Below are positions 11,175 through 23,944 of a DNA stretch of 64,000 nt, piece after piece (positions within the stretch are counted from its first letter, which is position 1; the number at the start of each line of letters is the position of its first letter). Under the pieces are notes generated by a model that did not search any database, was not told the DNA's origin, and saw only the letters and a program-made list of their open reading frames with translations. The DNA is taken from contig JAGYXB010001010.1 in assembly GCA_022495005.1 (NCBI GenBank), positions 2,790,001 to 2,854,000 on the forward strand, written 5' to 3'. The translations under genes and the position numbers were made by a program. The DNA is from Rhyacophila brunnea. Taxonomy: Eukaryota; Arthropoda; Insecta; Trichoptera; Rhyacophilidae.

Positions 11175-14100
11175 TCTCCTATATATTATTATCCTAAGAG
11201 ATTTTGAAAAATGCACCAACAGCTCATTTAAGCGACATTTTATTGTTATTTTTACATCTTCACTTCAAAATGTGCGCTACCGATTCATCTACCGATTGAA
11301 TTGAACACATTTCAGAAATTTTCCATGATTTTACATGTACGTGACGTTTATATCCGATATTTTCTTACACATCGTATGCAATCGCCATATTTACTGTTTA
11401 CGACCCACAGAATGACGTCTTCGTCGCTTAAAACCTTCTAATCCTTTATTTGACAAACGAATTCGATTATTTTTATTCAAATATCGTAATGTAAGCATTG
11501 GCGCACTTTTTTCCGGTGAAAAAACCATAATCCTGGTACAATTCTCTACGTATAATATCTTTTGACAGGAGCGTGCCTTACTGTCCGCCATTTCATAGAT
11601 AACATGATATTCCAAATTTGATTTTTTTAAATACTTCTTTGTGGCTGTTACGCACTTTTTTTTATTGAATAATTACCTAGGCTACTAATTTCCATAGATC
11701 ACAATATAGTCATATTAAACTAACAAAGTTGCCATTGCAAACAATGAAAGAAATTAATACGAATTGTTATAGTTATCAAAATGAGTCATATTGTATAATA
11801 TCTACCTATTTTTATCGTCCCTATCATCATCAATCTTGACCTATCCACTGCTGGATGAAGGCATCCTCAGCCTTATTCGACTCCTTACTTACACATGAAT
11901 TGTTATATTTATCAAAATCAGTGATATTATATTATTATCTACCTATCTATATACAATGCCATTATTATCACGAGCCTCAATAAATCCACTGCTGGATGAA
12001 GGCCTCCCTACGTTGATTGTATTATTGACAGTATTGAATTTCTAATGTTATTTATATACATATTCATATCGTCATCATAATCATCATCATCATAAACCAG
12101 GATCAATTCACTGCTGGATGAAGAGTTCCGCAACCTGATTCTACTACTATTGGTTTAACGAATTTGTGATATTATACATATTTCTATCCATCTTATCATC
12201 ATCGTCTTGAACCAATCCACTGCTGGATAATGTCCTCCCTAGCCCGAATCTACTCCTTTCTGTCATATGAATTGCTTTATTTATCAAAATCGGTGATACT
12301 ATATTTATTTACATATTCATATTGTCATCATCATCATCATCAACCAGGATCAATCATCTGCTTAATAAAGACCTCCATAGACTGATTCTACTCCTTTTTG
12401 TCATATGAATTTCTGTATTTATCAAAATCGGTTATATTATATTTATCTACATATTCATATCGTCATCATCATCATCACATTGACCTGAACTAATACACTG
12501 CTTAATAAAGACCTCCCATGCCTGATTTTACTCCGTTATGTCATATAAATCCCTGTATTTATAAAAATCGGTGATATTATATATTTTATCTGCATATTCA
12601 TATCATCATCATCATCATCAACCAGGATTAATCCACTGCTTAATAAAGACCTCCCTAGCCTGATTCTACTCCTTTCTGTCATATGAATTTCTGTATTTAT
12701 CAAAATCGGTGATATTATATTTATCTACATATTCATATCGTCATTATCATCATCATGATCATCGACCTGAACCAATCCACTGCTTATTAAAGACCTTCCT
12801 AGCCTGATTCTACTCCTTTCTGTCATATGAATTGCTGTATTTATCAAAATCGGTGATATTATATTTATTTACATATTCATATCGTCATCATTATCATTAT
12901 CATCATCATCATCATCGACCTGAATCAATCCACTGCTTAATAAAGACCTAGCTAGCCTGATTCTACTCCTTTCTGTCATATGAATTTCTGTATTTATCAA
13001 AATCGGTGATATTATATTTATCTACATATTCATATTGTCATTATCATCATCATCATCATCGACCTGAACCAATCCACTGCTTATTAAAGACCTCCCTAGC
13101 CTGATTCAACTCCTTTCTGTCATATGAATTGCTGTATTTATCAAAATCGGTGATATTATATTTATCTACATATTCATATCGTCATTATCATCATCATCAT
13201 CATCGACCTGAACCAATCCACTGCTTATTAAAGACCTCCCTAGCCTGATTCTACTCCTTTCTGTCATATGAATTGCTGTATTTATCAAAATCGGTGATAT
13301 TATATTTATCTACATATTCATATCGTCATCATTATCATTATCATCATTATCATCATCGACCTGAACCAATCCACTGCTTAATAAAGACCTCGCTAGCCTG
13401 ATTCTACTCCTTTCTGTCATATGAATTTCTGTATTTATCAAAATCGGTGATATTATATTTAATTACATATTCATATCGTCATCATCATCATCATTGACCT
13501 GAACCAATCCACTGCTTAATAAAGACCTCCTTAACCTGATTCTACTTCTTTCTGTGATATGAATTTCTGTATTTATCAAAATCGGTGATATTACATTTAT
13601 CTACATATACATATCGTCATCATCATCAACCAGGATCAATCCACTGCTGGATGAAGGGTTCTGCAACCTGATTCTACTACTATATTATACCTATTTCTAT
13701 TGTCCTTATCATCATTGACCTGAACCCATCTACTGCTGGATAATGGCCTCCTAAGCCTGATTCTACTCCTTTCTGTCATTTGAATTGCTGTATTTATCAA
13801 AATCGGTGATATTATATTATATCTATTTATATTTCCATTATCATTATGAACCTGAATCAATCCACCGGTGGATGAAGGCCTCTCTAAGTTGTTTGAATTT
13901 CTGTCGGTCATATGAATTGCTATATTTATCAAAATTGCTGATATTTACCCATTCATAATATCGTCATTATCATCATCAACCAAGATTAATCCACTGCTGG
14001 ATGAAGGTTATCCCAACCTAATTCTACTCTTCTTGGTCATATAAACTGCAATATTTTTTATACCTACCCATTTATATCGTCATTATCGTCATCAACCTGT

Positions 14101-14862
14101 ATCAATCCACTGCTGTATGAAGGCCTCTTTAAGCTGATTCCACATCTTTAGGTCTTATAAATTCCTATTTTTATCAGATATAATACGAGTATGTATTGCT
14201 TCATTATTTATCAACATTTGTCTCGATATGAATGTCCCGCACCGGGAAACTATATTGTTTAAGGTTAATTTTTAAATCAAAATATGATTTTTAAAATAAT
14301 ATTCTATGGCTCCGAGCGTTTATTTTTTATAGACAATGAAACAAAATAATGTTTAAATTTATTTCTTATGCTGCTAACCTTTTTCTATTATGTAAATGGG
14401 ACCCGAAAGAGATTAATATTCGCGTTATATTGGATCGCTATTTATGATAATCACGATTGAGATGTTTAATTATTTATCATATTTAAATGCACATACCTAC
14501 ACATATATTGTATTAAAATTAAAATGACAATGGTAGCAATCAGCAATTGCCAGCTGTTCTGCTAGGCCTAGCAGCCTGAAATGGTGTCAGACGATATTGA
14601 GAAGGCCAGACTCCAGAATAGACTACGCACATGACTCCAAATTTGTATTGGCAGTGACGACATGCAGATCGTAAAACTGACAAATCAGCTAAATTTTCAA
14701 TTGTCTGACGTGAATGAAAATCCATCCCGAAGGAAAAACTATGGCGCCGTCTATACACGCTTTACAATTTTTATATTAGAATCCAACACCAAGTCACTAT
14801 GACGGAAAGCTGTCTGCAAGACCTAGCGAGACAGACTGGCGAGAGCCAGCTGGCTCAGCTAG
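11175..14862 (+). mobile_element. Helitron, tandem unit B (non-autonomous)
   Basis: Starts TCTCCTATATATTATTATCC immediately after the CTAG of unit A and ends CTAG (14859-14862), followed by T. It has the same terminal palindrome and the same 3' 300 bases as unit A, with scattered substitutions. It holds about 18 internal repeat units against about 14 in A. The 582-bp length difference between the two Helitrons is close to four extra units, so they differ mainly by repeat expansion or contraction. Confidence 0.8.
11820..14170. repeat. Internal tandem repeat of Helitron unit B
   Basis: About 18 units of the same family as in unit A. The outer units pair with those of unit A in order; the extra ones lie in the central 'CTTAATAAAGACC' block, where neighbours are nearly identical, which indicates recent local amplification. 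Confidence 0.85.
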
Positions 14863-16339
14863 TCTAACATAAATACTATATCGCCGACTTTTATTTTCAG
14901 ATATGATATCGGGTGCAAGATTGCACTCGGACTGTATTGTGAAATTAGGGATGAATGCCAACTTGCCCCTGCGCATTTTCGCTATTGAGTCTTTTCACAT
15001 CCGATTTCACGATCGACGGACATTTGGAAAATAAATGACAATTGAAAGATATTTTTATCTGAGCAACTTAAAATATTATTCAAGGTCATTTAAAAAAGAT
15101 TTAGTTTCAATTAACATATATTTTATTGACTTTTTACTTTAGTTTGTGGTTCATAATATTAATCAGGGCGGCTCTACCTTAAGGGTTCGTAGGGACCGTC
15201 CCCACATCGTTATCATGTCTAAAATACACGTCCGATATTTTTATCATTGTCATACTATATCTACTTAATTACATGATTAAATGAATTACATATTTAATTT
15301 ATTTTATCTATCTAAACCCGTCACAATTTTATAAAGATATTTAATAATATTATCCAAATAAATAAAGCAGTGATTGTAAATTATGTAATAACGTAATGAA
15401 GATTACGTGGTATTAAAATAATTAATTAAATTAAATACACCATATTTCACGGTGACACCTATGTACAAATTAAGAAAATATGGTGTCTATTTTTCGCTCA
15501 CTGGGTTCACTCAGTCGCAACCCGTTGCCGCAGTACAAATCCCACAAAGGATGTGAATGCATTAGCGTTAGTACCTATAGGCATACTGGGGAGCGAATCA
15601 AATGACCCATAAGTGAGTAAAATGCTCGCTGTATGTCATTGTTCAAAATTGATAATGCTAAGTCTTTAATAATAATTCAAATAATCATATTATTTATTCT
15701 GAAAAATTACTTATTTCCTAATTAATAAAATGACATTATTATATGTATAATATGGGAAAGTAGGTAGGTAAACCCCACCACCCAGAAAGTCGTCGAGCCG
15801 CCACTGAATTAATGAATATCAAAAGACTATCTCATGAGCACACAACGATTGATTGATAATTGATATTTAATATTGTTTAACGGTGAACATATTAAATAAA
15901 GCACGTTACTTGTTGACGGCTTGCAAAATAAGTAAGAAATATAAATTCAATAATAGATAAGTAAAATAATAAATCATTCATGTCTCATAGTCATAATATT
16001 TTATCATACAGTGACTTGTTTTGTATTAACGAATTTTATTTTCGATTAATCAACTCCGGTGTGTCCAATAAGTAAAATAAATTTATTATTTTTTAATTGC
16101 TATTAGCAAATACTATTCTGAAAAACGACAAGCTGAGGAAAAACAATGAATAACTAAACCAAAGTTTTAATATTTTTTAGTGAGATACATTTTTCTAAGC
16201 TTGTAATTATTTAAGTACACTGTTTTTCACATAGCGCAATTCCACTTCGATTTTCCTTACCGGTAGTAGATATTAATTTTAAGTAAAGCATAATTTTGCA
16301 AAATGCTACTGTTAATTATTAAACTAAATACACTGATGT

Positions 16340-16370
<31 letters not shown>

Positions 16371-16496
16371 TATATACCTAACTACATTTAAAAAAATAGT
16401 TCATATAGGAATTAATTGGGAATCATTCCAATTATATATGTTGCACTGAATTAGATAAGTGTTTTACGACGGAAGTAATAAAAGGATTATCTTTTA
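14863..16496. repeat. Downstream flank of lectin gene 2, duplicated at gene 3
   Basis: Matches 36345-37175 downstream of gene 3 through shared stretches such as ATCTAACATAA, TTGCGCTCGGACTGTATT-like sequence, GAGTCTTTTCA and ACTAAATACACTGATG. A hAT element interrupts it at 15164-15806 and an AT microsatellite occurs at about 16340-16365. I see no gene here. Confidence 0.72.
15164..15806. mobile_element. Non-autonomous hAT element (643 bp)
   Basis: Ends CAGGGCGGCTC and, inverted, CAGTGGCGGCTC. The related segment downstream of gene 3 (about 36668-36690) continues straight through the insertion point, giving an empty site. The flanks share ATTAAT but not a clean 8-bp duplication, so the exact borders may be off by a few bases. 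No coding capacity. Confidence 0.65.
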
Positions 16497-16498
16497 TT
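16493..16498 (-). promoter_or_regulatory. Poly(A) signal of lectin gene 2
   Basis: AATAAA on the minus strand overlaps the TAA stop codon of gene 2, so the 3' untranslated region would be very short. The matching bases are deleted in gene 3. Confidence 0.5.
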
Positions 16499-19400
16499 AA
16501 GCGTGCACATTGGTGATGGTCACTTTCTTTTCGCAGATGAATACCGCTGGAACAGAGCACGGGAAGTCATTGAGAACTCCGCTCCCATGCATTGATCCAC
16601 AATTTTCGTTTCCTCCTGCATTATCTGGTTGACCAACACCCCACTGCGTGAATCCCGTTAGTTGTAATAAATCACCTTAAAAATGAGAAAAATAATAAAT
16701 AAATTGCATATTGTGTGTGACAGACAGTAAATTAAGTTACATGTGTTTTCTGAAAGGCAGCAAAATCATATCCACAAATTCGACACATTGCAATAGAGAC
16801 GAGTTTGTATGTACAACCCGATAAAGATCCATATTTCACATGCATACGTGAGCACTATTTATATTATTTTGATTTATGTTTTGTAGTCGTAGTATATCTA
16901 TAAAACAATATATTTTACAAAATCATTGGCATGATGACCATTATATCTTAAAATCATCTAGGGCCTAGGCATTGAATACAATAATTTATAAATAATATGC
17001 TTCGACTTCAATTAACATATTATTATATATTAGAAATTCCTCGAAATATAGTAGACCAATGTAGTATATATGTATTTCTGTTCCCTAGGGGTTTGTATAC
17101 TACCGTAGATAATAGCAATATAATAATGGAGGTAGATTTAAAAAAATGCATCATAGTTATAAAATAATAAATAATAAAACATATGATCTATAAAAATACA
17201 AAACTAAGTACTTTTATTGACTTTTCATTTGAGCGTAAGAGTAAGTTGTTTTAGCAAAAACTGCAATTTATTACATTTTTTACCACATTCACCGCTGACG
17301 GCACAGCTGTTGTGCCCTCATTCGGAGGCCAGTAGATATAATTATCATGTTATTTAAATATGGTGATTAAATAGTAATTAAATCCTACGTGGCGAAGCGG
17401 TAATTAACATTAACTATAAATAGGTAAAAACGCATCTGAGAACATAGAAATATGGTTTTATCTTACATTAAAAAACTTATATATATTCTAATGCGCGTTT
17501 TTTGTAAAACTCATTTTTATTAGTTCCTACATGCATCGTATTCTGTGAATATTTTTAATTAAAATATTATGTCAACAAGTACCTACTTTGAAAACAAAAA
17601 CAATATTTTTGGATTTTTAATGAAACGTGTTTTTTCGATTTTTTATCTACTAATATCGAATCACGCTTTGATGTGGTCATAATAGTAAAACTCCAATTGA
17701 TATAGGTACCTAACTAAAAATAATTTAATTTATATTTTCTGACAAAAAAAGATTTTTTTGTACACAAAAATCATTAAGACTATAAACTGTTTAGATTGTA
17801 ATTATGATGACTTTCATAATAATATTATGAAAGTTATTGTTGTATACAATGTGATATTAAAAACCCGTCTGCCAAAATAGACACGAATTCTGTAGTTTTT
17901 TTTTCTGAAATTGAAATTGAAATTAAGTAAAAAATAATAAAAAAATAGTGTCGTTAGATACGTTTTGATTATTTTAAAAGACATTTTAACTTAACTCGGA
18001 GTTTTCAAATTCTCTTGCATTGGCAGTACGCTCACCCTTAAGATTAAAATATCTATAGGTATAAAATCATACACAATTACATGATTTCCAACCACATCCG
18101 ACCATTGTAATATATATTATATACTTTATTAAATGGTTATTTTATTACCTTCAACTGTCACAAATTCTCCTTCCTTAAATATGTCATGAAATCCCAGCAA
18201 TACGTAGTCTGAATGAATTGCTGCAAGGACCTTGTTATCAGGTTCGTTGAACAACTTCACCAAAAAGTCTTTTTCCGCCACGCTGTTGATGATGGCAAGA
18301 TATCCTCCTTCGGATTCGCATATTGTCCGTGCATCGGCCCATGGCTTTATATTCAAATGAATCTTATATACACTTCCCAACTGAGGAGCATATGTACATC
18401 CTGACATCACAAAAAAAACAATTAACAAAATACTAGGAGTTATTAATATTGTTAATGTCGTATTATAGTATTATATATATACTTATAAACAGAAACACTG
18501 CCGGTTTTAGTATTTATTCAGGAGTCTCAGAGATTAATCAACAATAACAGAGAATACTTCAAACGGTACATGAAAACAGATTAACAAGATACTAGTAAGA
18601 AGACTCACTCGACCAAATAACAGGATAAACTTGCCAAAAGATTAGTTCAGTTCAGGTAGGTATCACATTTGACAACAAGAAACCACACTTATCATTACAA
18701 ATGAATCTCGATAGTGTATGGTGCCTAGTTTCAAAATAGATGACCTGTATGATTAAAAGGGTCAGAGCTAATTAGACTAAGCTGACTGGCTGTAAGACTG
18801 TGAGATATACCAATTACGGAGTACATAGAGTAGAGTAACATAGAGTTAAATCTTAATCCATCTACATGGTGCTTGCGGCGTCCAGGCAATGGGCTGCGCC
18901 ATCTATGTGTCTCTTTTCAAAGTTACGCCACTACAGTATTCAGTTTATTTAGCGATTTTACACAGTTTTCAAATTTTTGTATGAAAGAAACACCCAATAT
19001 AAAATTATATAATAGAACAAATTGTATAATAATAATCTTTATAATAAAATCTTTTTGAAATAAAATGAGACTCATTATGCATTAATTTAAAATTAGGAAT
19101 TTTTTAATAACTTAAATAAATGGATTTATTATGGCTTTGTTTTTTATCAATCAAATTGGTGCTATGAACACTATTTCAAAACGTACATAAATGGATTTAT
19201 TTCTGACAATGAAAATAACCATATCTACGAGATAGAGCCTGAGTATATTATGTAAGTATAACTGGAAATGAAACTGATACTATTATTGTATTATTACATA
19301 GTACAAAAATAAATTAAACTTAGATATTCAATCCTTAGCACTCTACTAAAGAAGAATTTTCATTTTCATTTTCAAATATTAAACCATTCCACTCCCGGGC

Positions 19401-22400
19401 AGCGCCGGGTGATACTGCTGGTTATGAAATAAAATAAACTCTCTGGCATTCATACATTTTCACATAACGTTTGCGTTTGCTCCTTTCTGAATAATACCAT
19501 CCAATTTATAATAATATAATATAACAGTATTATAATAAAAAACTATTAACCTTTATCATACGGTATACATCTGTCACTTTCTGATATACTGTAACCAGGG
19601 TTCACCTGTTTTTGGCATATGAAAACTCCAGGCGCTGCACACGGAAAATCATTTAAAAATCCAGTGCGATACATAGAGCCACAATCTTCATTTCCTGCAT
19701 TATCTGGCTGATTGGCTAACCATTTGTGGAAAGAATATTGTATTGGGAGACCTAAAACAATTCAAAAATAATAACTTTTTATAATCACTTAATAGCTTAA
19801 ACTTACGTGATCAAAACTGTCTAAATAAGTATTTACATTATTTTAATGGAGGCTTTCACGGTTGTTTCACCTTTATTGATATTTCGAATTTTTTACAAAA
19901 TATATTTTTAAGATTGCATGTTTTTAATTATTGCTTATTCTAAGGTATCTAGCAGAAGTAGGTTTTTGTAAACTTTAAAACTCTCAGTTGCATATCGATC
20001 ATCAAAGAAGTCAATGTCCATCGGTCATTGGTGTAAAATGGAGGGATCAAAACTTGTGGATCCAAGTATCTGTGAAAAGTAAAGTATTACGAACACAACC
20101 ATCATAAGCGACTTATTATAAATAGCTCGGACCAAGATTTTTAGATTCCCCTTCCATATAAATTTTATCTTTAATAAAATGTTAAGGTAAGGTAATTGAA
20201 AACGATGCATAGAAAAGAAGATGCTAATTTATTGATGTATTATACTTATACGGATTTCGACACCCAATTAGTCGAACCGCACATTAAATATTGGTCACAT
20301 GTTTTACCCTTTTTAATCTGTCTTCAATGAGTTAAAGCAGTGGTTTTCAAACCTTTTCATCTCGGGATCCCTTTTGCGTCAATATATTTTCTAATGACGC
20401 CATAAAAAACACTAATTAGTGCTATGGGTAAGCTTTCTTCTTATTACACTTATACGTAGCTTCTTTAATGTTAGAATCAAACTAGGCACAGCTATCCATG
20501 GTCTTTTTACCAAGCCATACAAACAAGGGAGGAACACATTTTTTTACTGATTCTGACTCCTGAAAAAACGTCCTGCCTACAAATGAGACATGCTGGTAAA
20601 ATGCTGCCCTTAATTACCAAAAATGCCGCGCCATATTATACATATTATATTGCGTCGACTATGTGGAATCTTTTAAATTTGTTTTCGGATCCCTTAATTA
20701 ATATGCTACTTACAAGCAGCGCATAACCTAAAACTCATTAAACGTTACAGCAACTAACCTCATTTCTCTAAAATCTTATTTCCACAGGAACTTATCTATA
20801 CCTACATTACCTACTCTCATTCTGAAAGTATTTTTGAAACCAGTTGCTATACGGTGAGAAGATATGTGAATTAAAACAGTTTTACATCATGAGCAGAAGT
20901 ATTAAAAGTCATAAACTGGTGCAAAAATGGGATATATTATCATCATGTCATGACTACTCACCATACGCGTTATATTAGGATTCTTTGGAATTATATATTT
21001 TTTTAAACAACTTGCGCACAATTTGGACACCACTGGGTTTAATTATTGGTAGCTATGAACAAATAACAAATAATAATATTTTCTACAACACCGGTATCTG
21101 TGGAAAGGAGTATTCAATGGATAGCAAACATGATTATTGATTATTAATTAGGTAAGAAAAATATCAGTATCTACCTGTCTCGGTTATGTATTCTCCTTCA
21201 ATGAAAAAATCATGGAAACCCAGAAGCGAGAAATCAGGATGAGGGGATCCAACTATAGATGTTGCAGGATATCGACTGAAAACGCTCACTAGTGCCTCCA
21301 TTTCCTTTGCATTAGCAGGCATAGCCAATGTAGCATTTTCTTCACGACATATTCTTATCGCCTGACTCCATAGCTTCGGTGTTGGGAAAAATTTGTATAA
21401 TATGTCAACATTGTCTTGTAATTCGTATCCTGCAAAATATTAGTAATAAAAAAATTAATATAATTCAGTTGGTAATGATAAAACGTACCTATATTTAGTA
21501 CCTATTTAAAAAAAATACTTCAGATCATTGGAAGTCTAAGTGAATTGATTCCATAACATATTATAAAATATATTTAATACGTCACGTAATTTGTTCAAAA
21601 AGTAAATATTATCAAATATTAGTACCAAAATCCAACGTTTGAATCTAACATATGTATTGTCAATGCTCTGTTAGAGAAGGTATTATCTATAGCAGGGGTA
21701 GTCAACCTGGTCCATACCGCCCACTAGTGAGCGTTCCAGCTTTAATGGTGGGCGGTAGGATTTTTAAAAACATTTTCATTATGGTTTTATTAAACTCCCC
21801 GAGAAAATTTAAATTTCAGAAAACATACTATTTTTATCGCCCTCGCATAAGTTTAGTTCACGTTACGTAAGTGAAATTAAATGGCGCTATAAATAGTGCG
21901 ACCGCAAACAATAGCAGAAAAGAGCCTCGTCCCAGAATAGCTCGCGCATCTCTCCCTACACCACCCAGCGATAGTGGTGGATATGTAAACATATGCCAAA
22001 ATATATAAAAAAATGCCTGTCTTATATCCAAATATCTATGTGGAAAATTATATTCAGTTTATTGATACCTTTCCCTACCTCATATCATGTGGAATCATAA
22101 ATATGCTTTAACTTGATGTAACTCATAAATTTTATAAAGTAACGTTACTTCCCTACTTTATAAATCACCATTACTGTGGAACCGGTGGGTGGTTAGAAAA
22201 TTTTACTACTATCAGAGATACAAAAGTAGGCGGTTGATATAAAAAGGTTGACTACCCCTGATCTATAGAATAATATGAGAAAGCGACAACTGTTAAATTA
22301 TTTTCAAACTACAATATTGAGGTAGATATTTTAAATTGAAAAATCATTAATACAAACGTAGAGTAAAAATTAATCAGAAAATGAATGACATGCACCGTTA

Positions 22401-23878
22401 TTCACATAATATTTACATAAATAGTACTTTTTCATCCCCATTGATATGCACTTATTTTGATGCTCATTTGCGCATGAGTGGTATGTAATGTTTTAAATTA
22501 ACTTTTATAGTGAAAAATACAGTCCGACATAATTAAAATAAAAATCTCTTCAGAAATCTGTAATAAAGTCGTACGTTGACATCTAATCGTTTTTATGAAT
22601 TGCCTAATGAAATTTAATTAAAAAAAAACATTCAATACAAAAAATTTAAAGTCACTTCGAATACACGAACAAAAAAATTCTCTCTCGTATTCAGCGAATT
22701 ATAAAATATAAAAAACTCGTAAACATTTTATCATTCTGTTAATCATTGGCTACATATATTACAACGCTCTGCATATTATTTATATTCAGATGCTTATTGT
22801 ATTAAAAATTAATGATGCTGTTATATTATTGTGTTTATATATATCTAATTATAAAAAAGGAATGTAAAATCATATAAAATAATATAGAATCTAAAAATTC
22901 TTAAATCTTAAATATACTATAAAATTTATTTATCTATGTGTATATACTTTTTGAATTTCAAACATTTAATCGGAAAATTTTAAATTGAAATTGTAAATTA
23001 AATGAATAACAAGTAAGAAAATGCAAAAAAACACTATTATTAGTAATCAAATCCGTAAAATAAAAACATTAAATATTAAGACGGCATCAGTGAAACGGCA
23101 AATAATTTTCCACTATAGGCGCGACAAAATTTTGGACTCGCTGGCATTCGGAGAGCGAACGTCGAGGTGTCAATATGTCAATTTATTTCATGATGGCGAC
23201 GGGGGAATTAATTCTTAAATCGTGTAAAGATGACTAAAAACGATACCCATTTACTTGAAAAAGAAAACATGTCAATGAATATATTATTATTGTTACTAAT
23301 AGAACAATAAACAGAACATTAAACGGACGCATGTCGGATTTATATGACAAATTATATTTCGTTCGGCATGCGTCATTTGCACCCGCGATCCGCGCATCGC
23401 CTAGCCACGATCTTTTTAGACCATGCCTCAACTGAGGTATAGCCTTAATGAAAATTTCTATACGTATATGAGACTCTGTAATACTAATGACCAGCATCTT
23501 CAATTGTCCACACTCTATAGTAGTACTAGTATCTTTAATCAAAATACTTCAATCTTACTTACTTTACACATTAATCAAATCTACGTCCAACCGAATAGGA
23601 CGATGAAAATGCAATAAAAAACTATATTACAGAATAATATAGGTTCTGGGACCAGCAATGAACCAACAGATCTCTTCAGCGCCCTCTTTGCGAAACGATG
23701 TTCTATTAGAAGATCTAAATTAATGCATTTACCGATATAATTATTAAACTAGCTATTTATTATATTACATTGAAAATATTAAAAAGGCAATATACCTATG
23801 TATTAAAAAATTACCTCCATATCCGCAGGAAACTGTTGCACATAATGTAAAACTAACTAAAAGTATAGCGAAATTCAT
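16497..23878 (-). CDS. Two-domain C-type lectin (immulectin-like), gene 2, complete
   Basis: Predicted secreted lectin of 316 residues in five exons: 23878-23815, 21429-21175, 19751-19551, 18400-18149 and 16675-16497 (64, 255, 201, 252, 179 nt), all GT-AG and phase 1. Residues 1-18 form the signal peptide. Domain 1 spans about 22-155, with C49, Q121-P122-D123, C130, N140-D141, C144 and C152. Domain 2 spans about 175-310, with Q273-P274-D275, C283, N293-D294, C297 and C305. QPD is the motif usually tied to galactose-type specificity. Length and two-domain layout fit lepidopteran immulectins, which bind microbial surfaces and promote haemocyte and melanisation responses; that role is family knowledge, not shown here. 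The linker has an extra cysteine (C175) where gene 3 has tyrosine. The stop TAA overlaps an AATAAA signal (16493-16498). Introns carry hAT copies, a TTAA repeat and a Helitron end. Confidence 0.93.
19385..19421 (+). mobile_element. Helitron 3' end fragment
   Basis: A hairpin CCCGGGCAGCGCCGGG is followed by a short spacer, then CTGG and T, which fits a Helitron 3' terminus (hairpin, CTRR, T). The rest of the element cannot be delimited. It lies in intron 3 of lectin gene 2 and is absent from the same intron of gene 3. Confidence 0.4.
20338..21035. mobile_element. Old hAT element shared with gene 3, copy in gene 2
   Basis: Ends CAGTGGTTTTCAAACC and, inverted, CAGTGGTGTCCAAATT. It is in intron 2 of gene 2 at the same place as 45198-45780 in gene 3, so it inserted before the duplication. 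The flanking 8 bases (AGTTAAAG and GGTTTAAT) match only partly, consistent with age. Confidence 0.65.
21693..22260. mobile_element. Non-autonomous hAT element (568 bp)
   Basis: Both ends carry the same 16-bp inverted repeat CAGGGGTAGTCAACCT, and an exact 8-bp duplication ATCTATAG flanks it (21685-21692 and 22261-22268). It lies in intron 1 of gene 2; the same intron of gene 3 (about 46460-46490) has no insertion. Confidence 0.85.
23076..23448. mobile_element. TTAA-flanked inverted-repeat element (uninterrupted copy)
   Basis: About 370 bp between TTAA at 23076-23079 and TTAA at 23445-23448, with imperfect inverted ends (TTAAG...CATCAGTGAAACGGC and, inverted, TTAAGGCTATACCTCAGTTGAGGC). Its reverse complement matches the two halves of the element at 57076-63037 that surround an R1-clade LINE. 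No transposase. TTAA suggests piggyBac-type mobilisation, but the termini do not look like known piggyBac ends. Confidence 0.55.
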
Positions 23879-23907
23879 CTTGATGTATCCTTGAACAACA
23901 ACCAAAT

Positions 23908-23944
23908 ACTGATGGTAACTCTTGAGATGCAAATGCTATTTATA
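23908..23944 (-). promoter_or_regulatory. Core promoter of lectin gene 2 (TATA plus initiator)
   Basis: On the minus strand TATAAATA (23944-23937) lies about 30 bases before an arthropod-type TCAGT initiator (23912-23908). This predicts a 5' leader of only about 33 bases before the ATG at 23878. The same arrangement at the same distance precedes gene 3. A GATA-like AGATAA (plus strand, about 23952) lies just upstream; calling it regulatory is speculative. Confidence 0.65.

Noticed and set aside
8700..14170. Regularly spaced repeats resembling a CRISPR array at first sight
   Set aside because: Units are 125-145 bp and degenerate throughout, with no short identical repeat and unique spacers, and the genome is eukaryotic.
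23234..23542. 102-codon minus-strand frame with a hydrophobic stretch
   Set aside because: It spans the border of the TTAA-flanked repeat, and the second copy of that repeat does not keep the frame open.
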